From Agapanthus africanus (taxonomy: Eukaryota > Streptophyta > Magnoliopsida > Asparagales > Amaryllidaceae), in NCBI GenBank assembly GCA_030015575.1, contig CM057337.1, positions 340,018,583-340,082,582 of the forward strand: a DNA stretch of 64,000 nucleotides. Reading direction: 5' to 3'. Positions 12,101 through 24,271 of the stretch are shown in pieces. The stretch's first letter is position 1. Every line of letters begins with the position of its first letter. Made by a program: the position numbers and the translations under genes. A model generated the notes under the pieces. The model saw only the letters and a list, made by a program, of their open reading frames with translations. It ran no database searches and was not told the DNA's origin.

Positions 12101-15100
12101 AGGCGAATGACTGAAGCTATGTTGAGGAAATTAAGTTTTATTATGGCTCAATCAAACTTTATGCATTGTGATCGAATTGTCTTGCAGCATGAAAATGAAT
12201 CATAATAGCCAAAGGGTTGACATTGATTCAAATTATGGGTGCAATGGCTAGCTCCTTGACTAATTGCCTTAACAGATTATATAAACTTTACATCTTGTTG
12301 GCTTATAAATTGGGAAGAAATTGAGGAAAACTTCTAGGGAACTGGTATCAGTCTATAGCATAGTAGTGAAAGTGTAAGTGTTAGAAAAGAAATTTGATGT
12401 TATATGTGGCCCATTAGTATTCGTTTCATTTAAATTAAGTTATAATAATCAGTGGAGATCTAACTGCATGCAAATATCAAAAAGTTGTTTGTCAATCAAT
12501 AATTCACCATTAGGCCACGATCCTTTGTTATTGGGAGAATTTTCCATTAGTTGTAAGATCAAGGTTTGGCTTCACTGAAGAACAAACTAGGGTATCAAGT
12601 TGGATTCAAGATCTCAGAGATATTGCATAGTTTTATTCACATATATATTACTTTAAAGAGAATTAGATATGATCATGATATTCTGGAATTGATGTGTTAG
12701 CTTCGACAGTGTCAATTATACATTCATAAATGATTTCTATTACACCTTTTTACTATTTTATACAGGGGCATGGCTTTCGGAAGGAGCTTATTTCAATGGT
12801 AGAAGACATACAACCCCGATTTATAAGATTTCCAGGTACCAAGGCTTAACTGTTGATCTCAATTTTTTATTTTTTATTTAGAAAGGGGGAAATAATAATT
12901 GAAGTTAGCAGCAGCCACAAGGGTTTGTTATAACAACAAGCACAGCAGGCATGAGAGCGTTACCTTGTAATATAGTATCTAATATTCTGAACTAATATCA
13001 TTGCCACAGCTGTCAATTCACTAATGTAACTTGAGATAGTGTCTATGTAACTATAATAAATATAATTGCTAAACATTATTAGGATATCTTTCCATGCAGA
13101 CAACAAGGATTGGAATATCTGCAGCACATGCTCAAAAAATAATAAAATTGCCTTTCGATGTGAAATGACATCTTTCTTTATTCAGCAACAAGAATTAAGT
13201 TTATCATACGTTTGAAATACATCTGTTCAATTCCTTTTTGAATTCTAATGGCCTCATACATATAAGTACGACAAGCAGATTCCCCAAAGTGTTACTATTT
13301 AGTTGTTCTTGCCATCTGAAAAGGTTACTCTTAACAGGTAGGTTTCTAAAAGGAACGTGCTGTCTATGAATATTTTTCCTCTTACTCTTGGTAATAGAAA
13401 ACATAAATACCTTTCTTTGTTTTAGGTGGATGCTTTGTTGAAGGTGAATGGCTAAGAAATGCATTCAGGTGGAGAGAAACAATTGGCCCATGGGAGGAGA
13501 GGCCTGGACACTTTGGTGATGTTTGGATGTATTGGACTGATGATGGACTTGGATATTTCGAGTTTCTTCAGGTCAGTAAACGATATTATAATTTCAAATT
13601 ATCACATGAATTTATATTATTATCCCGACATGCACCTTGAGAAAGATGTTTTAAGTTATTTATTTTTCTTACTCGTTGCAGCTTGCAGAAGACCTGGGTG
13701 CTGCCCCGATTTGGGTGTTCAATAATGGTAAATTTCATCTATGAAATGAAATCAAAATAACGAGTATAATGAAATTCACTTTAGCTAATTGATTTGAACT
13801 CTTGTATATTTCAGGAATCAGCCATCAAGATGAAGTTGCTACACCCAGCATCTTACCTTTCGTGAAGGCATATCCCAAACTGATTGCTCTTTTTTTTCCA
13901 ATGGCATTTCTTGTACCGATTTATCATCACCTTTTGATTTGTTTATATGACCACCTTTAGGGTAACCATAAGAAAAACCATGTTTTATAGTTTCTTTCTT
14001 TTAAATCTCAAATAAGAAAGTGTAGATATCTTCACTTATTGTATAATTTTATAAAATGTCATGCTAATTGAGTATAGTTTGTACCATACATCATGGATTA
14101 GATTAGAGTCCTATAGATAGGGTTTGAAACAAACCCTATCAACTTCGTCGCCTTGACATATGCATTGGGATGTGTGCTAGCAATCATCTTATTGCTTGGA
14201 AGAACAAAAGATTCTCTTCATAATTGCTAGTACATATCCAATGCAAATCTAGATGCTAAGAAAGGGTGATATGATCTGTTATTTCAAACTCTCGATATCA
14301 TTCTGAAACAGGTTGATAGGATTTGTTATTTCAAATTCCCTATATCATTCTGGAAACAGGTTCATCACTATTGTCTTTTAGCAGAAGCTGTAACACTTAG
14401 TTGAATTAGCCTTGCACCAATGCCCTAAAAAATCGGATTATCTTGTCGCAGGATATTCTTGATAGTATTGAGTTTGCTAGGGGGAGCCCTAACTCAACAT
14501 GGGGCTCTGTGCGAGCTGCAATGGGACATCCTGGACCTTTTGATCTGCACTATGTAGCAATTGGAAACGAAGATTGTGAAAAACCAAATTATCAAGGTTC
14601 ACTTCTTTTTTTCCCTTCTTTTCATGCTTGTGTCATCAGCTACATGTAAACTTGTGTATGTATTTTCTACCCGCGGTTTAAGTTTTGCATGCACGTTTTC
14701 TTTCTTGAGTAGTTAAAGCAATATGTTCAGAACTTCTATGTTGAGTAGTTAAAGCGATATGTTCGGGACAATGTGCTCAAAGCTCTTCATATTTCTATTT
14801 GTATTCAAAGTTACAAACTGATAAAAATTTAGTTGTCAGTGTATTTGAATCGCATTTTAAACGGAATACACCTTCTGAACTTCTTGCAGACAATTCCCGC
14901 AATTTCTCCAAATTTCAAGTTTATACAATGCAGCAAAGAATATAAACTTCTCCATATTGAATGCTCCACAGCTGAAATAACTGCATATATATAAAATGAG
15001 GCTGCCCCTTACCTTTATTTCGCCTTCTCAAGCTAAAGCATTTTTGAACTATAGTTTGAAATAAACACTCACACACATTCACAGTTATAAGTATAATTAC

Positions 15101-18100
15101 ATGAATATAATCAATGAAGTTATAGTTTAATGAGCTGCTAGGACTATGGTTATAGCTTAAGGTAGCTTCTTATACTTATTTCCTTTATTATGTGTAAATG
15201 TTACAGTAAATTTATACTTTCCACTTCTTATGCACTGTGGACGCGGCTTCCAAATGAATATTATGAGAGCTTTCTTTGACAACTAATTGTGTTGTATTTC
15301 TGAGGAAAACTTATAATGCGGTTTATTAAAACTACTTCTTGTTGAAGACAAGCTGTCCAAATTAAATCGCTGACATATTCTTTGGCAGGGAATTACCTCA
15401 AGTTCTATTATGCACTTAAAAATGCTTATCCAGACATTAAGATGATTTCAAACTGTGATGGCTCTTCTCGCCCATTGGATCATCCAGCGGACCTATATGA
15501 TTTTCATGTAAGAATAAACAAAAACTACAGTAGCAATTTTGGATCATCTAAGCTTATGCTCAATTCATTTGTGGTGTTATAGTCTTTTCCTTCTTTCTAT
15601 TATATATTAAATTCAAGAATTTGAGACGGTCTCAATTTGTGTATCTTCTTTGATAGATATACAACAGTGCTAATACCTTGTTTAAAATGGCTAATCAATT
15701 TGATAGTACGACACGGACCGGTCCCAAGGTATGATTATCACATATTAAGACTTACTAATTCTTCAGCAAAGTATGACAGTTTAATTTTATTTTTTCCTCC
15801 CTGAAGAGTAAAGTAACTCTAATTGTGTTTACAGGCTTTTGTGAGTGAATATGCTGTAACAGGAAAAGATGCAGGCACTGGTAGCCTCCTTGCGGCATTA
15901 GGTGAAGCTGCATTCCTTATTGGGTTAGAAAAGAACAGGTCTGTTCGCATATTTCTTTCTGTCTCCATTTGGTTTCTTTAGCTCTTGGCAATGCATAATT
16001 AATTTATATCTTATAACATAATGATGCGGTTGGAGGCTAAATTTTATTGCCTGTACAGATCAAAATCTAACTTTGCCATGATATGGCCTATTACATTAAT
16101 TCCTAATTTAGAATTATGATCGACAAAAAAATGGGTATTACAAGTATACAATTTTTCTTGATGCTCAAGGAACATTTTCTTGATAATATTAGTTGGTTGA
16201 AAACTCAAGAGAATATTATATTTCTAACATTTTTTTTAATTATCTTGTGTTTCTCATTGTTTTATCGGGGCCTATAATTCATTTGGCAAGTTATTGGTGC
16301 AACATATATTCTCAGCTTCGATAAGGAAACAGAAGTAACTGAAGGATCATAGATGTTTATGGCTGTTTATGCTGTATATATTTAGATACCTGCAGAAATG
16401 CAAATCTTATGTGTCAGGTTCTTGGATTAAATTTTTCAATATTAGAATTTACAGGATCAAGAATTGATAACTAACTGAACACGCTTCTCTATTTTTATTG
16501 CTCAATTAATTGTGGGTGATGACTCGACTCTTTTCTTGCAGTGATGTTGTTGACATGGCAAGCTATGCTCCACTCTTTGTGAATGTAAATGATCGCCGGT
16601 ACGTACTAATCTTTTTTTCTGTTCCATTCCGGCCTTTCAAGACTAATTTTGATGCCTGGTAACTAGTTTTTTGCTCGTGTGATGCTCTTGTAAATACTAG
16701 TATACTAGAATTTTCTGTAGTGAAACAAATACGCAAGACAATTAAATATTACAAAAAGGACACATGTGAAGAAAGGTGCTTTTAAGATACTGTGATGTTA
16801 TTAAATATTGTTTCTTTGTATCAATCTATGAGTTTTTTTTTATATGTTTGTAAGTTTCCTCTTTTGTTCCAAATTAGACATAATTAGGCACGTAGAATGC
16901 AAAGTGAAATAAAATTTTAATATTGCATGTGAAAAGATCATATTTATGGATTATATTTTTAATGCAAAATTAAAATTGTACGAATATACATTTTAAAAAT
17001 TATGTTTTTATGTAAAATTACATAATTGTATGAATATACATTCAAAAAAGTTATCTGATTATCTGATATATGCATAAAGAGTCCCTTAATCGTTCCTTCT
17101 CTAGAATTCCACTTCACATCGGTACAATGTATCTGTGTATGTATAAGATTGTGACAAATTTTTTGTTGTTGAGATAATTAGGTGGATAATTAGCCACCCA
17201 TATTGTGACAATTGTTGAACTTTTAAATTATGTAGCTGGAACCCCGATGCGATTGTGTTCAACTCATGGCAACAATATGGAACTCCTAGCTACTGGATGC
17301 AACAGTTCTTTAAGGAATCAAGTGGTGCAACTCTTCTCCCTTCTACACTTCAAGTTAATTCATCCATTCCTGTTGTCGCATCAGCAATTATTTGGCAGAA
17401 TCCTGCAGATAACATCAACAACTTAAAAATAAAGGTCAGGTTCTTTTGGTAATCTTGTAGATGGAAATATCATGTATAAATTTTCTTATTTTGGACAGGT
17501 AGAGCAAACATTGTAATGGGTTTCCTTAGGAAATATAGTAAAGATAGCCCTAACACAATTGGTTAATGTTCAATTGTTTTTAAGGGTTCAAACTAATAGT
17601 TAAAGCTATACAGGTTTCATAAATAAACGACTTCTCTGATAACATCAACAATTCTTATCAATATACAATTTTTCGTAACTAGTGTTTTGCATTTGCAATG
17701 CATATGGAATGGAGATTTCGAAATATACAAATTTACCATTTTTATAGGAAATATATATTTGAAATCAAAAAACACAAGTGAGAAAGATGTTTGAGAAAGG
17801 GGTCCTTTTGGGATGCTAGAATATTATCTTTAATTTTAAAATAAGGAAATAGCTGGCATGGGTTCCCAAGGGTGCACGAAATTATTAAGATTTTTTCTTG
17901 TTTTTTTATATTTTTTCAAAGGACGAGAGGCAATCATCTCAGCTACACAATTGATTGTAAATTTTTTTAGGGCCCTTATGAGTTAGCATTATAATAGTAG
18001 AGATATTTGTTTCACATGCATAAGTTAAGCACATGTCGGTACATCGTTCTTCTTTTTTGTTTGTGTAGGCTGTGAACTTCGGGAGTGATTCAGTGACACT

Positions 18101-18733
18101 GAAGGTCTCTATCTCTGGATTGCAAAGTACTATAAATTCATCGGGATCAAAATCAACTATTCTTACATCCAATAATGTAATGGACGAGAATTCCTTCGAA
18201 GCACCAAATAAGGTGATAGCCTTCTTAGCACCCTGCTATTGCATAAAAAATTTGTGTGTGTGAGGGAGTGTTTTTTTTTGGGGGGGGGGGTTAAATTCAC
18301 TAAAATACCATGAACTATCAACATTATGGAGATAAATATCATAAACTATATAATTGCAAATAAACCTTATTCAATTAAATACCATCATCTTTTTTTATTT
18401 GGATTCATTTGATACTGTAGAGATAATTCAAAAGAACTGACTACGATTTAAAAATTAGACACATTGAAATTCCATGGTTTAAATTTTTTTTTATAAAGAC
18501 TTGCGATATTTATCTCAAAAGTGTCGATAGTTTCTGGTAGTGAAAATTTTCCATTTCTATATTCAATAATGACATCACATTAATCTCATTCCCTGCTCGA
18601 TTCTGTGTAGGTGGCACCAATGCAGAGTGACCTCCCAAATGCAGGATCGGTGATGGATGTTGTGCTTTCTCCGCATTCAATTATTTCATTTGATTTACCA
18701 CTTGTTTCAGCATCTCTTATATCTTCAATTTAA
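9188..18733 (+). CDS. ASD1: Alpha-L-arabinofuranosidase, GH51 family, ASD1-like (17 coding exons)
   Basis: Predicted apoplastic enzyme (EC 3.2.1.55) that releases terminal arabinose from arabinoxylan and arabinan side chains. Coding exons: 9188-9385, 10311-10365, 10992-11203, 11547-11668, 11781-11934, 12766-12835, 13426-13571, 13682-13727, 13815-13867, 14452-14596, 15389-15507, 15657-15728, 15835-15938, 16542-16598, 17236-17434, 18069-18212, 18611-18733. They sum to 2019 nt (672 residues plus TAA), with phase kept at every junction; the family is usually about 670-680 residues. Residues 15-33 form a hydrophobic signal peptide. GIFFEEINHAGAGGIWAEL (62-80) opens the catalytic domain, and a CBM4_9-like region follows (about 100-245). 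GNED holds the acid/base Glu392; VSEYAV holds the nucleophile Glu469. The C-terminal beta domain spans about 500-672. In-frame TGA at 9185-9187 rules out an earlier start; Met6 and Met8 are alternatives. All introns are GT-AG except intron 13868-14451 (GC donor). The gene looks intact. Confidence 0.93.
9418..9605. mobile_element. MITE in the second gene intron (188 bp)
   Basis: The terminal inverted repeats are GGCTAAATTACACTAAACT (left) and the reverse complement of AGTTTAGTGTAACTTAGCC (right), differing at one base. A second paired block (GACTATC / GATAGTTGAG) lies inside. There is no coding capacity. The flanks show no clear target duplication, so the superfamily is unassigned. Confidence 0.8.
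14119..14294 (+). other. Long imperfect fold-back in intron 13868-14451
   Basis: The left arm (about 14119-14186, from GGGTTTGAAACAA through TGCATTGGGATGTGTGC to TAGCAAT) pairs with the right arm (about 14222-14294, ATTGCTAGTACATATCCAAT onward). Arms are about 70 nt and the loop about 35 nt. The best-paired block is GCATTGGGATGTGTGCTAGCAAT with its partner. This could be an intronic miRNA-like precursor or a decayed MITE. I match no known miRNA family. Confidence 0.6.
14277..14365 (+). repeat. Two tandem copies of a 47-bp unit in the same intron
   Basis: GTTATTTCAAA starts at 14278 and again at 14325, each followed by ATATCATTCTG(G)AAACAGGTT. Together with the fold-back's left arm this repeat gives a second possible pairing partner. 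Confidence 0.8.
14704..14775 (+). repeat. Two tandem copies of a 37-bp unit in intron 14597-15388
   Basis: TTGAGTAGTTAAAGC starts at 14704 and again at 14741, followed by (A/G)ATATGTTC in both copies. Confidence 0.8.
18293..18550. mobile_element. MITE-like element in the last intron (about 258 bp)
   Basis: The left end (AAATTCACTAAAATACCATG, then AACTATCAACA and GGAGATAAATAT) is an imperfect inverted copy of the right end (ATATTTATCTC, GTCGATAGTTTCTGGTAGTG, AAAATTT). The arms are about 50 bp. It follows a T-run/G-run junction at 18271-18290. There are no open frames. Confidence 0.65.
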
Positions 18734-18900
18734 GGATATATGAATAATAGAGTTTACAGAAAGGGTATATATACAAGCAGAAATAGGAAAAGGCTGGGTT
18801 GTATATATGGACTATGTTCAGCCTTTTTTTAGCCAATTGGCAAAATTACAGTATTGGATCTGAATATTTATACTATTGAATAAAGAGAAAGTTTGAATAG
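18734..18900 (+). terminator. 3'UTR with polyadenylation signal
   Basis: After the TAA stop at 18731-18733, the AT-rich 3'UTR contains a canonical AATAAA at 18879-18884, preceded by TA-rich and T-rich upstream elements. The cleavage site is probably 15-30 bp downstream. Confidence 0.7.
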
Positions 18901-19901
18901 ATTCTGTTGGTCTCCAAGTTTTTCAAAAAACATTAAGATTAAGAGAGTTTTTCTAAAATAAAAGAGAATCCAGGGAGCAATATAGGAAAAACTCTTACAA
19001 TAAACAGTTGTGCTTTGAAGATTTCTAATGAAATCAAGTTTGAGATGAACCGCATCGGTCTTGGCATGAGGACAATAACCATTATTTACAGGAAAAAAAA
19101 ATACTAGACTTTATTAAAATAAGTCTCGATCTCCTTATTCTGATAGCATTTGGATTTTCAAATGCTCCAGTAAGATAATAATACATAAACAAATTTCACA
19201 TTAATTATTTCTCCCCCTTGAAAAAAGAGAGGAGTAATCGCTCAAATTCGAATAATAGAATCTACATATCTCAAAGGAGCGGTATTTCCTCTCCCCGGGG
19301 AGAGGTAGCCGGTTTGGTCCCTTCCCAAAAATAAAAACAACAACAACAATGCGCAAATAAATCAATATCTCACAATTATATACCATGTTGATATTACATT
19401 GGAAAAACTGAAAAGGTTGCGTTGAATGCTTGGACGATGGCAGGAATATATGAAATCTATAGCACGTATGATATGCTAGTCCGAAGCTGTTATCTTGCTT
19501 TGGATGGGTGTGGCTCGACTAGGATGCTCAAGAGGATGAGGACAACTTCTGCAGGATAGGACTGGAGATGACACAAAGAATCCCGTCATCTGAGCAGAAA
19601 ACTTTAAAGCGACCGTCTGAACTCGGGCTGAAGGAGGCATCAAAGAGTCATAAAAGGGCCTAGGGTTATTCTCTTCCTATGTCTCTTTGATAGACTATTG
19701 TGGGATTCTCTATTACTCAGAATGTAGGAGTGTTTATATATAAGGGTGTGTTCCCTTTTGCGGCATGGACTCTGCTATGTTCTTTATTTTGTTTTCCGAT
19801 CTTTTCCTTTATGGTTTCATTATATCATCTTTTAATGGAACCCGACGGTAAAATTTAATAAAAAAAGTTTGCAATTTATGAAGTATGCGGTATTTATCTG
19901 T
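18901..19901. other. Unassigned 3' flanking region
   Basis: No intact gene is seen. An 18-bp perfect palindrome (CCTCTCCCCGGGGAGAGG) lies at 19288-19305. Frames at about 19437-19664 read as a short basic, Lys/Ser-rich C-terminus-like stretch (KRPSELGLKEASKSHKRA then stop). This could be the decayed end of some gene, but I cannot identify it. A run of A at 19855-19866 may mark an old retroposed tail. Confidence 0.35.
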
Positions 19902-20072
19902 TGTTAATATTACGGAGAGAGGATTAAGAGAGAAAGTGTTGGGAATGTAAATGGATAGATTGGTCTAGACCTAATCCTCCTCTTTATATAGGCAAAACCA
20001 TTTTTCTATTACACCCATATTAAACATCTAATTATATATAATAAAACCGTATATACTACGGGTATTCTAACA
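19902..20072 (-). mobile_element. Short Ty1/copia LTR (3' LTR, minus strand, 171 bp)
   Basis: On the minus strand it starts TGTTAGAATACCC and ends ATATTAACA. The polypurine tract CTTAAGGGGGAG lies immediately upstream (20073-20084 on plus). A TATATAAAG box lies within (about 19981-19990). The short LTR and the following pol sequence fit the Retrofit/Tork-type short-LTR copias. Its 5' LTR is not in the window. Confidence 0.75.
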
Positions 20073-21070
20073 CTCCCCCTTAAGCCGGAACATACATATC
20101 AAATATACCCAGCTTGTTACAAATAAACTGCACTTTATTCTTTCCTAAGAACTTTGTGAATAAATCTACTAACTGATGAGCAGATTGAACACAATAAGTA
20201 TCAATGATCTCATCTTCAACTTTCTCCCTCATGAAGTGGCACTCCACCTCAATGTGCTTCGTTCACTCATGGAGCACAGGATTAGAGGGTAGATAGCTTT
20301 ATGAAAAGGGAGGGAACATATTCCTTCATAGGTCGCTTAGTGGGTGTAGAGGCTCGATGGATCAGTAAATGTGACTTCTGGATGATAGATAAAGCGGTCT
20401 TCCTCGCTTGCTTTAATGCTTGGCTTAGCTTGCAGCCTTATTATTACACTATAGCCGCGTAAAGGAAGTGGGCTCAAAGATAAGCTCTCACAGCAGAAAG
20501 TGAATCTATGCAGGCTCACAAGTGGTATTCTCTATGGCCCAGTACTCTGACTCGAAGCTGGAGTTGAACATTGCGCTTTACTTCTTACTTTTCCAAGAGA
20601 CCAAGTTACCTTCTATAAACATGCAATATTCTGTTGTAGATTTGCGATTGGATGGAGACCCGGCCCAATCTGCATCAGTGAAGCCTCCTACTCGAGAATG
20701 TCCATGATCCGAGTATAGTAGACCTTTCTCTGGAGCATTCTTCAAATAAAGAAGTATTCGAATCACCGCATCCCAATAAGCCACTTGAGGATCAGTTATG
20801 AATTGGCTCACAACGCTAACTGGGTATGAAATATCAGGTTGAGTGACGGTGAGATAATTCAACTTACCTACCAACCGTCATTATCTTCCGGGATCATCAA
20901 CTGAGTCACCTTGTCTCGGCAGCATTTTAGCATTAGGATCCATTGGAGCCTCTATGGGTTTGCACCCTAACATCCCCACTTCAGTCAGCATATCGAGCAC
21001 ATATTTTCGCTATGAGATGTAGATGCCATCCTTTGACCGAGTGATTTCGATACCCAAAAGGTATTTAAGT
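20073..21070 (-). pseudogene. Decayed copia pol (end of RT, RNase H) of the short-LTR element
   Basis: On the minus strand, 20073-20280 gives the copia C-terminus (HIEVECHFMREKV, then LVDLFTKFLGKNK), ending just before the polypurine tract. 20578-20874 gives RT tail and RNase H (VGKLNYLTVTQPDISY, then FTDADWAGSPSNRKST with the first RNase H Asp). 20900-21070 gives the preceding RT segment (LLGIEITRSKDGIYIS then a stop). About 20281-20560 is unrelated inserted DNA with no recognised content. The 5' side is cut off at 21070 by the Angela-type LTR. Stops and frameshifts are present. Confidence 0.75.
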
Positions 21071-21644
21071 TGAAAGTGTTTTTTAGCACCACCACTAGGT
21101 TTTTACCAGCATCAAGCATGCAATTTAAAAAATTTAAGGGTGCTAAGCTACACTAACTTAGGATCTAACTAGAGTATTAGAGTTTATATGATCATTAAAG
21201 TAAGATCTACTCTAAGTGATGGAGACTACAACCTTTGTAAACCAAGTCCTTCACTTCTAAACCTCCAAGTAGTAGTCCCTATGACTCCTCTTAGCTCCAC
21301 TTGAAGAATGGATCGAGCTTGCTTTGCGATCTTCGTGTCGAAGATGATCCATCTTGAAGTATCTCTAGATCAAGCTACCTCTTCACTAATCATGCATTAG
21401 TGAAGGAAACACCCTAATCCAAATGGCTAATCTAGAGTAGGATGATGAAGTAGGTGTTTTAGCTCACTAAGAATTCTCACAAGCCCTGGGGTTCACAACT
21501 CATGTGAGAGTTAGGGCTTGGAGGAAGAAGGAGAAGAAGATGGAGAGAGCTAGAGCAAAAATGAGCTAGAATGCAAGCAAGTGAAGAATGGCTCATATTA
21601 TCATCTCACTTATTGAAGCATGGAATAAACTCCAATGCTTTATT

Positions 21645-21946
21645 CCAACCATGCTTAAATAGTGATGCCAAACTAATAAAGAAATGAATGAGCCACGCTT
21701 CACACCCATGGCAAAAATATCTCCCATTTTCTATCTCATTCATCTATTTCCAAAATAGAAAATCCAAATATATATATCACACACAATGCTTTTTTCCAAC
21801 CATGCTTAAATAGTGATGCCAAACTAATAAAGAAATGAATGAGCCACGCTTCACACTCATGGCAAAAATATCTCCCATTTTCCACCTCATTCATCTATTT
21901 CCAAAATAGAAAATCCAAATATATATATCATACACACACACACATA
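21645..21946. repeat. Two tandem copies of a 151-bp segment within the family A LTR
   Basis: CCAACCATGCTTAAATAGTG starts at 21645 and again at 21796. The copies are nearly identical through AAAATCCAAATATATATATC, differing at only a few bases. The duplication is recent, because the plus-strand LTR copy at 53150-53300 shows a single related unit. Confidence 0.85.
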
Positions 21947-22022
21947 TATTATGAGAATATAAACCTTAAGCGAGCTTAATTTTAGTTAATATATAATTAT
22001 ATCAAATATAAATATATATCAA

Positions 22023-22051
22023 ATTATTAAATCAACACTTGATTTAATAAT
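22023..22051. repeat. Perfect AT-rich stem-loop conserved in family A and C LTRs
   Basis: Arms ATTATTAAATCAA and TTGATTTAATAAT (13 bp, 3-nt loop) are perfect here, at 23008-23036 and at 53039-53067. Diverged copies lie at about 24288-24316 and 40978-41006. Each is followed or preceded by a second dyad of the type GGTTATATCATATATAACC. Confidence 0.85.
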
Positions 22052-22085
22052 CTGGTTATATCATATATAACCGACTAATATCATT

Positions 22086-24271
22086 TGAAGGGTTAACTAC
22101 GACGGCAGCAAGGTTTCGGGAGGCATCGTCCATGCCAAATTAAAATTTTGCCGATTTAGATAACCCTAACATAGATCGTCTACTAGAAATATATGGAAAG
22201 ATATATGCAAACACTTTGCAATAATTAAAGAGAACGAGGAATACAACCTTTGTAGACCGGTCCTTCACTTCAATAGCTCCGTGTAGTAGTCCCCTTCACT
22301 GCGATCGCAAACTCCGGATTCTAAAGAGGCTCCGTTGAAGAAACGAATGTGCTTGCTTCAAAGACTTCGAGGCCGAAGATGATCTACGTCGGGAAGACAC
22401 TAACTCATGCTATTCCTTCATTAGGTCATGAACTTTGTGAAGAGAACACCCTATACTACATGGCAGATAGTAGAGGATGATGAAGTAGGAAGTGGGCTCA
22501 CTTTAGAATTGATTTTCTCACACTTTTTCTCATAGCACCATTAGAGCTAGCAAGCTTTTCATGAAGCTTGATGAAGAAGAAGAAGAACCACTCACAATAA
22601 TTCATCCAAATGAATTAAGTAACTATGGGTGAGTTAAGTCCTCATGCTTAACTCATGTAGAGAATTAACCAAGGTATGAGGTTAAGGGTTGGGTTAAATA
22701 ATATCTAAGGAAATGACAAAATAGTGGACTTTGTCAAAGTTTCTACAAGCTTCTTCAAGCTTGATAACTTTGACTAAGTTTATCTCTTTTGTTAATTCTT
22801 AAGACATAATAAAACCCTGATCTTAACCCTAATCATGGTATAAGTCTCATACACCCATCTTGCATGTATCATCAACCATGACACAATGCATGTACACTTG
22901 CATATATCACATATAAACAATGTGCACAAAAAGTGAGAAAACAAATCATAAGTGAGCTAATACTAGTTAATGTAATGTAATATATCAAATATATAATTAT
23001 ACATTAAATTATTAAATCAACTCTTGATTTAATAATCCGGCTATAACCGACTAATATCATGTGTAACAACTTATCGAATCAACACTTGATCCGATAACCC
23101 GGCTATATCGCATACAACCGATCAATGTCACGAATTGCGAGAATAGAATATGGTATTTCATATCGTATTAATCTCGGTCTCGCACATATCACATATGTGC
23201 TCCTACTCCGTTTCGCTTGAGCCAGGAAACCCCTGTGCAGGACTCTAAAGAGTCGTCAATACGCCGCAGTAGGTGATGATTATATCAAACACCCATAAGC
23301 CGCAAACGGTCTGCTAAACCTAACGGCCACCCGGGTATTGAGCGATCAGAAGATCAACAAGAAAGCCTGCTCATACTCCTGTGAATCCAATCAGTAACAC
23401 TACCGTACAGTCCGGTCTCTTCATCTGATATGTCGCATATCTCGTCTAGGAGTGGTAAACATCAGACCCCAGTAACTCGATAATTCGTGTCGATATGAGG
23501 CTCATAACTGGTCGAGAAACTACTGATAACACTTACCAGTATATCTCTGAAATTTCCTTGGCTAAGGACTTCCTGTTATAGCCAATCGAACACAGTGCAA
23601 CATCAACTCCCTATACCGGGAGAGACGAAACCCCTCCTATCGCTCATTGCCTCAATGTGACTCGGGACTGTACCCAAAAGCCACCGTTTTGCATGCCCTC
23701 TTGGACGTGGTATGATGGAAATCAAAGCACAGTGGGAATCACACAAGACTCTATGACGATCTCGGGTCTACAGACTAACCTGTACCAGTGTCACCAGAGA
23801 ACTGCCATCTGACATGAGGTATAATACCATCTGAGAGTTCTCGGCGAGTCCGTCCAGTGTACCTAGTCTCCACTGAGCACCCGTATACTGTCTCTGATGT
23901 CAAACACCAATGGATATGGGATCATCCATCGCTCATCTACATGGGTTGAGAAGCTATACGCTAGTCTACTCTGGTATATCGATGCCCTGTCTCGATACAC
24001 CTATGACTAGGAACATTTGAAGGATGTACTTAACGACTACACTGTCCCCACTAGTATGATCTTCATCATAGTCCTGGTAGTCAAGTACTCATCCTAAGGG
24101 CTTTATCAACATGTAACATAGAGACAATCAGAGTACATGTTAAGATAAAGAGCAACCAGATAGCATACTATCATGTCGAGCAAGAAAGTCCTCCCTATAT
24201 ATGTCCAAGCATCCACTACAATATACATTGTATGTACAGTAATGGCCTCTAGGGCATACATATAACTAACA
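22086..24271 (-). mobile_element. Solo Angela-type LTR (family C) with TSD TCATT
   Basis: The 2186-bp LTR has plus-strand ends TGAAGGGTTAACTACG and CATATAACTAACA, the reverse complement of an LTR starting TGTTAGTTATATGTATGCCC. The flanking 5-bp direct repeats are TCATT at 22081-22085 and 24272-24276. The interrupted family A LTR resumes after the right repeat. No internal region remains, so it formed by LTR-LTR recombination. Confidence 0.9.

Noticed and set aside
20281..20560. Possible separate gene between copia fragments
   Set aside because: Open frames on both strands are short and unrelated to each other. The region is best described as inserted DNA of unknown origin within a dead copia.
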